Positions 4,395 through 11,595 of a DNA stretch of 24,444 nucleotides are shown piece by piece. Position numbers and translations under genes: made by a program. Source of the stretch: a virus; the IMG/VR virus record IMGVR_UViG_3300048930_000110, positions 1-24,444 of that record; one strand, given 5' to 3'. How positions within the stretch are numbered: position 1 is the stretch's first letter; every line of letters begins with the position of its first letter. The notes under the pieces were generated by a model, which saw nothing but the letters and a program-made list of their open reading frames with translations, had not been told where the DNA came from and did not search any database.

Positions 4395-5404
4395 TGCCTG
4401 ACCTCTTCCGCGAATGGCAACAGCCGCCACAGCCCACGGCAGACGCGATTGTCCGCGCCTACGAAACGGGCTTCGCTGGCGCGTTGTACTCGCGGGCAGA
4501 GATTGAGCGTTTCCGGGCCGAGATGCCCAACCCCAACGGCGAGGAAGTTTGCCACGCCTACGGCTACGCCGACACGGCAGCGGGAAAGCTGGTGACGCCT
4601 TGGGTGGCTGTCGAGAGAACCTACCCCGGATGCTGGCCCGCATCGGCTCAAGAGCGTGGCGACTGCGTATCGCACAGCACCCGCAACGCGATGTTGACGA
4701 CGCTGGTAGGCGAAGTGGTCGCCGGTCTCCCGGACGCTGTCAGCGGTAAGACTGAGGAAGCCCCGAAGGTATCGCCGGAAGCCCAGCGAGACGGCGTGCT
4801 CTCAACCGAGGCCGTCTATCGCAACCGCGGGCATCGTGGCGACGGGTGGAGTTGTTCCGCCGCGGTTCGTGTTGCGGTGCAAACGACCGGCGCCGTTCTC
4901 CGCCGCGACTATCCCGGCATTGCCGACCTCACCAAGTACAACCCCGGCTTTGCGGGCGGAGCAGCGTCAGCATCCGAGAAAGACGCCTTCGACGACAACC
5001 TCTTCCGCGAGGCCACCGAGGTGTCGACGTTCGATGCGATACGCGACCTGCTCAACCGAGGCTTTGGGATTAGCTCGTGCGGTTCGGAAGGATTTGCCAA
5101 GGTCCGCGACGAAAACGGCGTCTCACGCAAGAGCGGTTCATGGGCTCACGCGATGGCCTACATCGGCGCCGACGACAGGGCCGAGACGCACAGCAAGTAC
5201 GGCGGGCCGCTCGTGCTGGTGCTCAACTCTTGGGGCACTCGCTGGAATAGCGGCCCCCGTAAGGTGATGGGGACCAACCTCGAAATCCCGCTCGGCTCAT
5301 TCTGGGCGAAGTGGTCCGACCTGCAGCGCCGCGACTGCTACGCGATTGCCGGCTTGCATGGATGGGCTCGCCGTGACCTGCCCGATTACCTGGGGGGCTG
5401 GTGA
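4394..5404 (+). CDS. Papain-like (C1 family) cysteine peptidase
   Basis: This encodes 336 residues from ATG 4394; TTG 4391 is also in frame but less likely. The papain signature is complete. Gln86 (oxyanion hole) and Cys91 (nucleophile) lie in AQERGDCVSHS. His252 is in GSWAHAMAYIG. Asn278 is in LVLNSWGTRWNSGP. The C-terminal FWAKWSDLQRRDCYAIAG matches the late beta strands of the fold. The mature-type domain spans roughly 65-325. There is no signal peptide and no obvious inhibitory propeptide; the first 60 residues are a short helical extension. C1 peptidases are rare in tailed phages. It may act on host proteins, on phage structural proteins or, as its fold relatives NlpC and CHAP do, on peptidoglycan. 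The neighbours (membrane anchor before, lipoprotein after) favour an envelope-related role (inference). Confidence 0.82.
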   Translation: MPDLFREWQQPPQPTADAIVRAYETGFAGALYSRAEIERFRAEMPNPNGEEVCHAYGYADTAAGKLVTPWVAVERTYPGCWPASAQERGDCVSHSTRNAMLTTLVGEVVAGLPDAVSGKTEEAPKVSPEAQRDGVLSTEAVYRNRGHRGDGWSCSAAVRVAVQTTGAVLRRDYPGIADLTKYNPGFAGGAASASEKDAFDDNLFREATEVSTFDAIRDLLNRGFGISSCGSEGFAKVRDENGVSRKSGSWAHAMAYIGADDRAETHSKYGGPLVLVLNSWGTRWNSGPRKVMGTNLEIPLGSFWAKWSDLQRRDCYAIAGLHGWARRDLPDYLGGW

Positions 5405-6015
5405 TGCGACTGCTCTTGCTCCTACTGCTCTGCGTTGGTTGCTCGGCGCCCGTCCGCGACTACAGCGGCGAGTTTGTGCCGGTGATCGCGATTGCGTGCG
5501 GGGCTGCAACCGTTGGTTCGCCAGCGACGCCCGACGTTCCCGCGTTCAACTGTGCAACGTGCGAGGACAAGGGGCGTTTGCCGATCCGCGACACGGGGCG
5601 CTTTGAGGATTGCCCGGACTGTGACCTAAACCCTTCGCTCTCTCCACCCCCACCCGCGGAGCCGCAAGGCGAAGGGCATGAGGCCCCCGCGGTGGAGTGG
5701 CTGGATTGGGAAACGGCGTCCCAACTCTCCGGCGTCACTACCCGCCCAGTGCTGGTGTTTCAGCACAGCGGCAAGCCTATAGAGTTCACCGCCGAGACGA
5801 TGGCCGAACTGAGCAAGCTCGGCATCTTGTGCAGCGACACGGCGAAGCGTTGGCAGCCCAACGCTAAGAAGCCGGTCGCCCCTGCGGTGGCTTACGTGGC
5901 GCACGACGCCGCTCTTGGAAGCGAGCCCCCGTTCCTTACTGACCTCAAGACGGACAGCGAGTCCGCCACCCTCAAGCAGCTAAAGGCATGGATCAATGCA
6001 ATCGAAACTCCTTAA
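5404..6015 (+). CDS. Lipoprotein with two CxxC pairs
   Basis: ATG at 5404 overlaps the previous TGA. The N-terminus MRLLLLLLLCVGC is a lipoprotein signal, with Cys13 as probable lipidation site and Cys10 at -3, which is atypical. Next comes CATCEDKGRL...FEDCPDC: two CxxC pairs about 17 residues apart, like one DnaJ-type zinc module. A Pro/Glu-rich linker follows (PSLSPPPPAEPQGEG). The last 110 residues form an alpha/beta domain beginning RPVLVFQHSG that could be thioredoxin-like without the active CxxC; this is uncertain. The protein should sit in a membrane facing outward. Its final codons overlap the next gene by 20 bases. Confidence 0.65.
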   Translation: MRLLLLLLLCVGCSAPVRDYSGEFVPVIAIACGAATVGSPATPDVPAFNCATCEDKGRLPIRDTGRFEDCPDCDLNPSLSPPPPAEPQGEGHEAPAVEWLDWETASQLSGVTTRPVLVFQHSGKPIEFTAETMAELSKLGILCSDTAKRWQPNAKKPVAPAVAYVAHDAALGSEPPFLTDLKTDSESATLKQLKAWINAIETP

Positions 6016-6727
6016 TTGCGTCGTCGCTCTGGCGATGCTGGTTGCGACTCCCGGCGCCGACGCCGAATGCTGGATCAACGCTGACGGCACCATGTCGTGC
6101 AGCCGCAACCCCGTCCAAGGCCAGCCAGTCCGCAACGTCGTCCGCTACGCAGCCGCCCCTGTGGTCCGCGCTGCAACGGCTCCGGTCCGCATGGTTCGCC
6201 GCGGCCTGTTTGGTCGGGCTCGCTACTCAGTGCAGCCCCAAGCGACTCAGAGCAGCGGATCGTCCGGCTCCTACGGCACGTATCAAGCGACCACGCAAAG
6301 CTACGGCTCATCGGGCGGCACAGCGACGTACCAGTCAAGCGGATCGAGCGGCGGGCTCGGCTCCTACGGTGACGGGCCGACACAATCCCGCGCCACCGCG
6401 GCCCCGGTCACTAAGGCAGCCCCCGCCGCTTCGGTCCCGCTCTCTCAAATGTCCGACGAGCAGTTGGACGAGACGCTCGGCGTCTGCGATCACGGGCCCG
6501 ACTGCCTGCGGAATCAAGTCAAGGCGATTTACAAGAAGTACGGAAAGGCACCATGCCCATGCGGCCCTGATTGCGACTGCGGCCCCGATTGCCAATGCCA
6601 GACGCAGGTTTGCACGGTCCCGCCGGCAGCCCCATCGACGCGGTATTGCATCGTTCCGCCAGCATCGGTGAGCAGCACTTGCCGCGTGCCGAGCGGGCTT
6701 AGCGTGGAGGCGGTGGCGTCGCTGTGA
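5996..6727 (+). CDS. Secreted Ser/Gly/Tyr-rich, Cys-rich protein
   Basis: The start is ATG at 5996, inside the 3' end of the lipoprotein gene, with AAAGG upstream. A signal peptide spans residues 1-23 (LLNCVVALAMLVATPGADA, cleavage after ADA). The mature part starts ECWINADGTMSC. A basic VRxxVRYAAAPVVRAATAPV segment and a low-complexity S/G/Y/Q region (about 83-130) follow. Near residues 162-202 is a Cys cluster, CDHGPDC, then CPCGPDCDCGPDCQCQ. The repeat CGPDC probably binds metal or forms disulfides. The style resembles planctomycete secreted proteins. No enzyme motif is seen. It could be a surface or virion-associated protein. Confidence 0.62.
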   Translation: MQSKLLNCVVALAMLVATPGADAECWINADGTMSCSRNPVQGQPVRNVVRYAAAPVVRAATAPVRMVRRGLFGRARYSVQPQATQSSGSSGSYGTYQATTQSYGSSGGTATYQSSGSSGGLGSYGDGPTQSRATAAPVTKAAPAASVPLSQMSDEQLDETLGVCDHGPDCLRNQVKAIYKKYGKAPCPCGPDCDCGPDCQCQTQVCTVPPAAPSTRYCIVPPASVSSTCRVPSGLSVEAVASL

Positions 6728-7098
6728 CCTTCGACGAAGCCTTCGACACCGCCGCCAAGGAAGCAAAGGCCGTCACGGTTGACGAGCCGCTTAGCTCCTA
6801 TTGGTCGAATGGCTTCGGGAAGTTCGAGCAAGCGGGCAGGTTCCGCGCTCGCAAGCTGAGATTCGCACCAACGGCGGACGATCGGGTGAAGGCCGTGGAA
6901 GCGTGCCGCAAGTACACGCAAGGCGTCTGGATGATGGAAGGCCGCTTGCCTCATCCGATTACGGTGCGAGAGGTGGTCTACCAGAAGTGCGGATTCGGCC
7001 CGCTGACGATGCTTTGGGTGTTTGTGATGGTGGTTCAGCTTCTCGCGGCGTTGAAGAAACTATTGAACGAGCGTGGGGAGACGATCGGTGTCCGATAG
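6724..7098 (+). CDS. Protein with C-terminal membrane segment (holin-like candidate)
   Basis: GTG at 6724 overlaps the previous TGA (GTGA) and has TGGAGG upstream. The 124-residue protein has a soluble N-terminal domain (1-88) and a single hydrophobic helix at about 91-110 (FGPLTMLWVFVMVVQLLAAL), then a basic tail (KKLLNERGE). This C-terminal tail-anchor topology is unusual for classical holins, which lack a large soluble part. It stands directly before a possible spanin pair, so a lysis role is plausible but unproven. Confidence 0.6.
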   Translation: MTFDEAFDTAAKEAKAVTVDEPLSSYWSNGFGKFEQAGRFRARKLRFAPTADDRVKAVEACRKYTQGVWMMEGRLPHPITVREVVYQKCGFGPLTMLWVFVMVVQLLAALKKLLNERGETIGVR

Positions 7099-7390
7099 AA
7101 CCAAGTCCAACGTGTGGTGGGCGATTGAACGCCTCGGCCTGCCGACCGTGCTTTGCGGTTTGCTGTGGTACGGCTTCACGGGCGTTGTTGAGCAGAGTCG
7201 CAGCGACGCCAAAGAGATGAACGTGCAAGTTCTTTCGACCACGAAGGAAGTCACCACGGCCTTAGTCCAGAATAACGAGATTCAGCGTCGTCAGTTGGAT
7301 CAGCAAGAGGACACCGAGCGCGCCATCGAACGGCAGACGGTCGTGTTTGACAAGCTCTGCGATCGGTTGGGAGTGAAGGAAGAAGAGTGA
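7088..7390 (+). CDS. Single-pass membrane protein with coiled coil (i-spanin/holin-like)
   Basis: GTG at 7088 is preferred over GTG 7073 because GGGGAG (7074-7079) is correctly spaced before it. The 100-residue product has a membrane helix at about 17-34 (LGLPTVLCGLLWYGFTGV) and a long charged coiled coil from 38 to 95 ending in EEE. TM plus coiled coil is the layout of Rz-type inner-membrane spanins and also of some phage holin-associated proteins. The next ORF encodes a tiny lipoprotein, which strengthens the spanin idea. It overlaps the previous gene by 11 bases. Confidence 0.6.
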   Translation: MSDRTKSNVWWAIERLGLPTVLCGLLWYGFTGVVEQSRSDAKEMNVQVLSTTKEVTTALVQNNEIQRRQLDQQEDTERAIERQTVVFDKLCDRLGVKEEE

Positions 7391-7455
7391 CCCGCCCCGC
7401 CCTCACCGCCGCCCTCTCCGCTCTTGCCGCTTGCTGTAAGCAGGGGGGCAACTAA
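7387..7455 (+). CDS. 22-aa lipoprotein-like micro-ORF
   Basis: GTG at 7387 overlaps the previous stop (GTGA), with AAGGA six bases upstream; its TAA overlaps the next ATG (TAATG). The peptide MTRPALTAALSALAACCKQG ends in GN. It has an early Arg, a hydrophobic stretch and a perfect lipobox L13-A14-A15-C16, leaving a mature part of only 7 residues. It resembles entericidin-type or miniature Rz1-type lipoproteins. Phasing by stop/start overlaps on both sides supports translation, although it could simply be a coupling leader for the following gene. Confidence 0.42.
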   Translation: MTRPALTAALSALAACCKQGGN

Positions 7456-8543
7456 TGGGCCGCCCTCTGCTGATCGCCGCCCTGTGTTTGCTGCCCTCGC
7501 TGGGATGGGGGCAGAGCTATTGGAGCCTCACCAGCGGGGCCAACGCCCCTATCTGGCGTCTCAACGGCGACGCGAACAACGACGGCACTGGCGACGCCAA
7601 CGCGATCATCGGTACGGCCAACGGGACGTGGACCGGATCGTCGGCCTACGTTGACGCGCCTGCCGGCAAGGGGCTGGGTAAGGCGTTTGACTTCAACGGC
7701 TCAAGCAACCGCATTGACGTTGGGGCTGTCACCGGCGCCCCGACCGGCGCCAACGTCCGCACTATCGGCTACTGGACCAACGTCGATGTCTTCGCGACGG
7801 ACAACCTATCAGCCGGCATCCTCGCCTACTCAACCGCAGGCGGCGCGGGCACGACGCTAGAGGCTTACGCCGAAGACGGAGCGGCGTCGGTCGCAGGCAA
7901 CGGCCATCGCATCATCACCACGAAGTCGGCCCTCTCGACAGGCACTTGGTATCACGTTGCGATCGTGGTCCCGAGCGGCGCGACCTCGACCAGCCAAATC
8001 CTTGTCCACCTTAACGGCTCGCTCGCCTCGACCACGACCGAGAGCGGATCAGCTCAGACGCTCAACACGGGCACGATCGCTGTTCAGGTCGGCTCAACCT
8101 ACAACACCCGCTGGTTCAACGGCCGGGTCTACGACGCTCGCATCTACGACGTGGCATTGTCGGCAGGTGACATCGCCCAGATCGTCGCCGGCCCCGAACC
8201 CACTCTCACCTCTGGCGCCATCACCGCCGACGCCACGGGCCTGCTGACCGATGACACGGCCGTCGAGTTTTACGGCAACGGCTCGGAAGTAACGACGTGG
8301 CGATGGGAGTTCGACGACGATGGCGACTGGGTCGCGGTCGATGGCCGAACGGACCAAACGAGCGGGCCCGCCGCTTGGGGTGACGCCGTGACTGGTAACT
8401 ATCGGCTAGTGCTCATCGACACCAACGACGGCGGGTCGCTGGAAACGGCTTCGGCCTCGTTTACTTACACGGCGCCCGCCGCTTTCAGCCGCATCGGCTC
8501 CCCCCGCATCGGCTCTCCACGCGTCATCCCGCTTAACCTATGA
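7455..8543 (+). CDS. Secreted LamG/ConA-like protein
   Basis: ATG at 7455 follows AGGGGGGCAAC and overlaps the TAA before it. A signal peptide covers residues 1-19 (LLIAALCLLPSLGWG). Residues about 45-255 form a LamG-like jelly roll. The typical landmarks are AFDFNGSSNRIDVG, IGYWTNVDVF, TGTWYHVAIVV, ILVHLNGSL and the closing RVYDARIYDVALS. A second beta-domain of about 90 residues follows. The tail carries a short tandem repeat, RIGSPRIGSPRV. LamG domains bind glycans or proteins. The position before the SGNH gene (4-base overlap) suggests a joint role in surface binding, as virion adhesin or as secreted host-surface protein. Confidence 0.75.
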   Translation: MGRPLLIAALCLLPSLGWGQSYWSLTSGANAPIWRLNGDANNDGTGDANAIIGTANGTWTGSSAYVDAPAGKGLGKAFDFNGSSNRIDVGAVTGAPTGANVRTIGYWTNVDVFATDNLSAGILAYSTAGGAGTTLEAYAEDGAASVAGNGHRIITTKSALSTGTWYHVAIVVPSGATSTSQILVHLNGSLASTTTESGSAQTLNTGTIAVQVGSTYNTRWFNGRVYDARIYDVALSAGDIAQIVAGPEPTLTSGAITADATGLLTDDTAVEFYGNGSEVTTWRWEFDDDGDWVAVDGRTDQTSGPAAWGDAVTGNYRLVLIDTNDGGSLETASASFTYTAPAAFSRIGSPRIGSPRVIPLNL

Positions 8544-10747
8544 CCAAAATGCTCCGCCACCTTTTGTTGCTCGCCCTGTTGTGCCTGGCCTCGATTGCGA
8601 GCGCGCAGAGCACCCAGCGCTACACGCTCGGCGACACGATCGACATCGAGTTCACGACCATTGGCGATGCCGGCGCGCCGGCGACGCTCGCAGGAACGCC
8701 AACCGTCGCTGTCTTCCGCGGGTCTGGCACGACTGCATTGACCTCTGGCGTCACCCTCACGGTTGACGCCGGCAGCGTGACGGGCCTCAACAAGGTCCGC
8801 ATCCTCACCAGCGACTCGTCATTCGTACCCGACGTGGACTACAGCGTCCGTCTCACTGCTGGCGAGACCGACGTGAGCCTCGTTGGCGCCACGGTCGGAC
8901 GCTTCCGCCTCTCACGAGCGCCCCCACAAAGCCACCTGACGCCCGCCCAGCGTTTGCTCGATGGCCGCTCAGTCGTTGGCGGCATCGGCGACAGCTACAT
9001 GAGCCCGTCGGCGTCATGGCGGAGCGTGTCCGATTGGGACATCGCCTACAGCGGGCCACGGATGAGGATGCGCGGCGAGTCGCTTTTGATGGACGGGCAA
9101 AACCCGTTCAGCACCAAGGGCGCAGACGCTCAGGCGGGTATCCGCAACAGCGTCTTGAAGGGAGCCACGTACCCCGGCACGGCTCTCACCAACCGCTTGC
9201 CGTGGACACACGCTTCAGCTTGGAACGGCTCGCTCGCCAACGGCACCACCTTCACAGTCGGCAACTTTGGCAACGACTCCGGCGCAAACACGGGGCTGTA
9301 TCGCAACCCCAACCTGCTGCCGTACGACATCGGAGCGATCGACACCTGGGTCTCCTACATCGGCGGCTCCCATAACGTGTCGAGCCTGCGAATCCTCAAT
9401 CGGCGAGACGTTAGCGTCGGCGCCGTTGGTTCGTCCCCGTTCAATCCAACGACGGTGACGGGGTACACGTCGAATCACACGACGCTGACCGCGATGGCCG
9501 GCACGGGTGGCACGATCGACGCCTTGGCCCAGCTTCAGGTCACGATGACCAGCAAGCAGTTTCTGCAACTCGGCTACGGCTGGGTCGCGAAAGACCAGCC
9601 GCTGGGCATCGTCTATGGGCCTGTGATTGGCCTTGGTGGCGGCGCCACGGCAGACTTCGCGACATCCTCTGGCGGGCTCCTAGCGGCCTACACCGATGAC
9701 CAGATTCACGCCTGGTTCGAGGCAGCGGCGGCGAGCGGCTACCCAATCGACATTCTCCGCGTCAATCTCGGCACCAACGAGCCGAGCCTTAGCGGCATCG
9801 ACGCCATCTATCTGCAACTGCTGGAACGCTGGATCAGCATTGGGCAGCAGTACACGGACGAGCGTTTCGGCATCCTCGCCTACACGATCGCCCCTTGGAT
9901 CAGCAACGGCACCGACAAGACCGACGCGGCGGCGACTATCAGCGAGCAGATCGCAGACGCCGTTGAGCAGTTCGGCGACCCGCTGCGCGTCCAACTCGTG
10001 GACGTGAACAAAGCGATGGTCGAGATGAACGGCCCCGTCACGACGTGGGGGCCGCTGTATATGCAGCAAACGGGCAGCACGTACCTGCACCCCAACACAG
10101 CGGGCGGTCCGGTGTTTGGGGCGGCGGCTTATCGGGCTCTTGAGGATGCGGCGGCGGACATCCAGCCCACGGTCAAACGGGCTGTCGAGCGGCTTGAGAT
10201 TCCCGCTGCTGCTGTGACGGCGATCAACGCCGACGCCACCCAAACGACAGCGAGGACCAACGCGGCTACTGCGGCGACTAATAGCGACACCCTCACGGGA
10301 CGGCTTACCAGTGGGCGTGCGGCCAAGCTCGATTCGTTGCTGGATAGTGGGTCCGTGGCGAGTTCAGATCAGGTGATTGGTTCAGGCACCGTCACCGCTG
10401 AAGAGATCAGCGCGAAGCGGACGTGGATATTCGCAGTCCCGAGCGGCGACATCATCGCGGCGTCTAACTACGTCCAGGCTAAGGCATCGCAAGCCGGCCC
10501 CGTCACGGTCTGTTTTGACCTCAATAACGTCATCCCATCGAACGCAGTCGTCTCGTCAATCACGTCCGCAACCATCAGTAGCAGTGGCGCAACAGTAGGC
10601 ACAGCCGTCAAGCACACAAGTAATCGAAAGGTCAACATCCCGCTAACCAGCATCACGGCAACCACGGGTAACTACACGGTGACTCTCACAGTTGTCGCTA
10701 CTGATAGTGAGCAGTACGTGGTGACGGGAACGCTACAGGTGAGGTAA
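8540..10747 (+). CDS. Secreted SGNH-hydrolase multidomain protein
   Basis: The start is ATG at 8540, overlapping the LamG gene. The 735-residue protein has a clear signal peptide (1-22, LLLLALLCLASIASA). A beta-domain at about 26-125 resembles N-terminal modules of phage fibre proteins (YTLGDTIDIEFTT). The SGNH/GDSL hydrolase part spans about 140-535. Block I is GGIGDSY with Ser152, block III-like is LGTNEP with Gly411/Asn413, and block V is TYLHPNTAGG with His517. The insert between blocks I and III is large. A helical linker (540-640) and a C-terminal Ig-like beta-sandwich (about 640-735) follow. The probable activity is deacetylation or esterase cleavage of surface glycans. In phages this suits a tail-fibre enzyme, but a Sec signal is odd for a virion protein. 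Confidence 0.75.
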   Translation: MTKMLRHLLLLALLCLASIASAQSTQRYTLGDTIDIEFTTIGDAGAPATLAGTPTVAVFRGSGTTALTSGVTLTVDAGSVTGLNKVRILTSDSSFVPDVDYSVRLTAGETDVSLVGATVGRFRLSRAPPQSHLTPAQRLLDGRSVVGGIGDSYMSPSASWRSVSDWDIAYSGPRMRMRGESLLMDGQNPFSTKGADAQAGIRNSVLKGATYPGTALTNRLPWTHASAWNGSLANGTTFTVGNFGNDSGANTGLYRNPNLLPYDIGAIDTWVSYIGGSHNVSSLRILNRRDVSVGAVGSSPFNPTTVTGYTSNHTTLTAMAGTGGTIDALAQLQVTMTSKQFLQLGYGWVAKDQPLGIVYGPVIGLGGGATADFATSSGGLLAAYTDDQIHAWFEAAAASGYPIDILRVNLGTNEPSLSGIDAIYLQLLERWISIGQQYTDERFGILAYTIAPWISNGTDKTDAAATISEQIADAVEQFGDPLRVQLVDVNKAMVEMNGPVTTWGPLYMQQTGSTYLHPNTAGGPVFGAAAYRALEDAAADIQPTVKRAVERLEIPAAAVTAINADATQTTARTNAATAATNSDTLTGRLTSGRAAKLDSLLDSGSVASSDQVIGSGTVTAEEISAKRTWIFAVPSGDIIAASNYVQAKASQAGPVTVCFDLNNVIPSNAVVSSITSATISSSGATVGTAVKHTSNRKVNIPLTSITATTGNYTVTLTVVATDSEQYVVTGTLQVR

Positions 10748-11082
10748 TGGCCTCAGCCCCAACCCGACGCTGCACACGCTGTAGGCAGTTGGTGCAAGGG
10801 CAGTGCCAAGGATGCAAGCCAAAGAGTCAGGCGAACTATGACAAGCACAGAGGCAAGGTTGCAGAGCGAGGGTACGGCGCACGATGGCAGCGTGCCCGCC
10901 TCGTGCAGCTACAGAGAGAGCCCCTGTGCCGAGAGTGCAGCAAGCAAGGCAAGCTCACAGCAGCGAGCGTGGTGGACCACATCGTGCCGCACAGAGGCGA
11001 TCAAGTGTTGTTCTGGGAATGGGAGAACTGGCAGTCATTGTGTGCCGCCTGTCACAACAGGAAGACAGCACGAGGCGAGTAG
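10747..11082 (+). CDS. HNH endonuclease (packaging-associated)
   Basis: ATG at 10747 overlaps the previous TAA. The 111-residue protein starts with a zinc ribbon (C9-x2-C12, C20-x2-C23). It then has the HNH core: C61-x2-C64, D77-H78 (VVDHIVPHRGD), N94 (WENWQSLC), C99-x2-C102 and H103. HNH proteins directly before terminase genes are known to work with the large terminase in cos-type packaging of HK97-like phages. Length and zinc layout fit that group. The gene is followed by an 87-nt gap with a G8 run, a place where a packaging site could lie. Confidence 0.88.
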   Translation: MASAPTRRCTRCRQLVQGQCQGCKPKSQANYDKHRGKVAERGYGARWQRARLVQLQREPLCRECSKQGKLTAASVVDHIVPHRGDQVLFWEWENWQSLCAACHNRKTARGE

Positions 11083-11169
11083 GCAGACCGGGGGGGGCCT
11101 GCGGTCTGGCGCGGATGAGCCCCTGACCGAAGCTGGGCACACGCAAAAAAACTGGCACATGGAGGACGT
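11083..11169 (+). other. Non-coding gap with G8 run and hairpin
   Basis: The gap holds AGACCG (11085-11090) pairing with CGGTCT (11102-11107) across a loop that includes an 8-G run (11090-11097). Further on is a run of seven A before the small-terminase SD. No T-run follows the stem, so termination is unlikely. A gap next to HNH and small terminase genes is a reasonable place for a cos or pac site, but I see no further sign of one. Confidence 0.35.
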
Positions 11170-11595
11170 TTGCTAGGCGGCCAACAACCGAAGCCTGAGG
11201 CGGTGCTGAAACTGCACGGCGACTACCGTGCGGACCGTCACGCGAACCGAGGCCCGAAGCTCGGCGGTGAGGCGTTACGCAAACCCGACGACCTGCCTGA
11301 GCACGCTGATTGGCTGTGGGGCGAGATAACGAGCAAGCGGGCAGCGTGGCTGTGCGGCTCCGACGCTGCGACGCTGCACACGCTCTGTATGGCTTACCAC
11401 TTCATGCGGAAGGCCGAGACGCTGCTGCTAGTGGACTCGACAGAGAAGAACGCACGGTGCGCTTGGACGGCTTACGCTTCGACGTTCGCGTCGTTGGGCG
11501 CCCGCTTCGGACTAACGCCGAGTGACCGCGCAAGGCTCGGCGAGGACAAGCCGCTACGGGATGAGGAAGACGAGCTAAAGGACATGATGGCGTGA
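11170..11595 (+). CDS. Phage terminase small subunit, P27 family
   Basis: TTG at 11170 is the best start, with GGAGGA (11161-11166) a little close upstream. An ATG at 11158 is in another frame and stops after five codons. The N-terminus GGQQPKPEAVLKLHGDYRADR matches the P27-type opening (basic, Pro-Lys-Pro, then a KxxGN/D-like turn). The centre contains the helical region SDAATLHTLCMAYHFMRKAET, and the C-terminus has the LGARFGLTPSDRARL element typical of this family. It recognises phage DNA and recruits the large subunit. The length of 141 residues is normal. Its stop overlaps the large terminase start (GTGA). Confidence 0.85.
   Translation: MLGGQQPKPEAVLKLHGDYRADRHANRGPKLGGEALRKPDDLPEHADWLWGEITSKRAAWLCGSDAATLHTLCMAYHFMRKAETLLLVDSTEKNARCAWTAYASTFASLGARFGLTPSDRARLGEDKPLRDEEDELKDMMA

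Noticed and set aside
4025-4675. 216-codon minus-strand ORF
   Set aside because: It is antisense to the membrane-anchored protein and papain-like peptidase genes and is explained by GC-rich codon bias.
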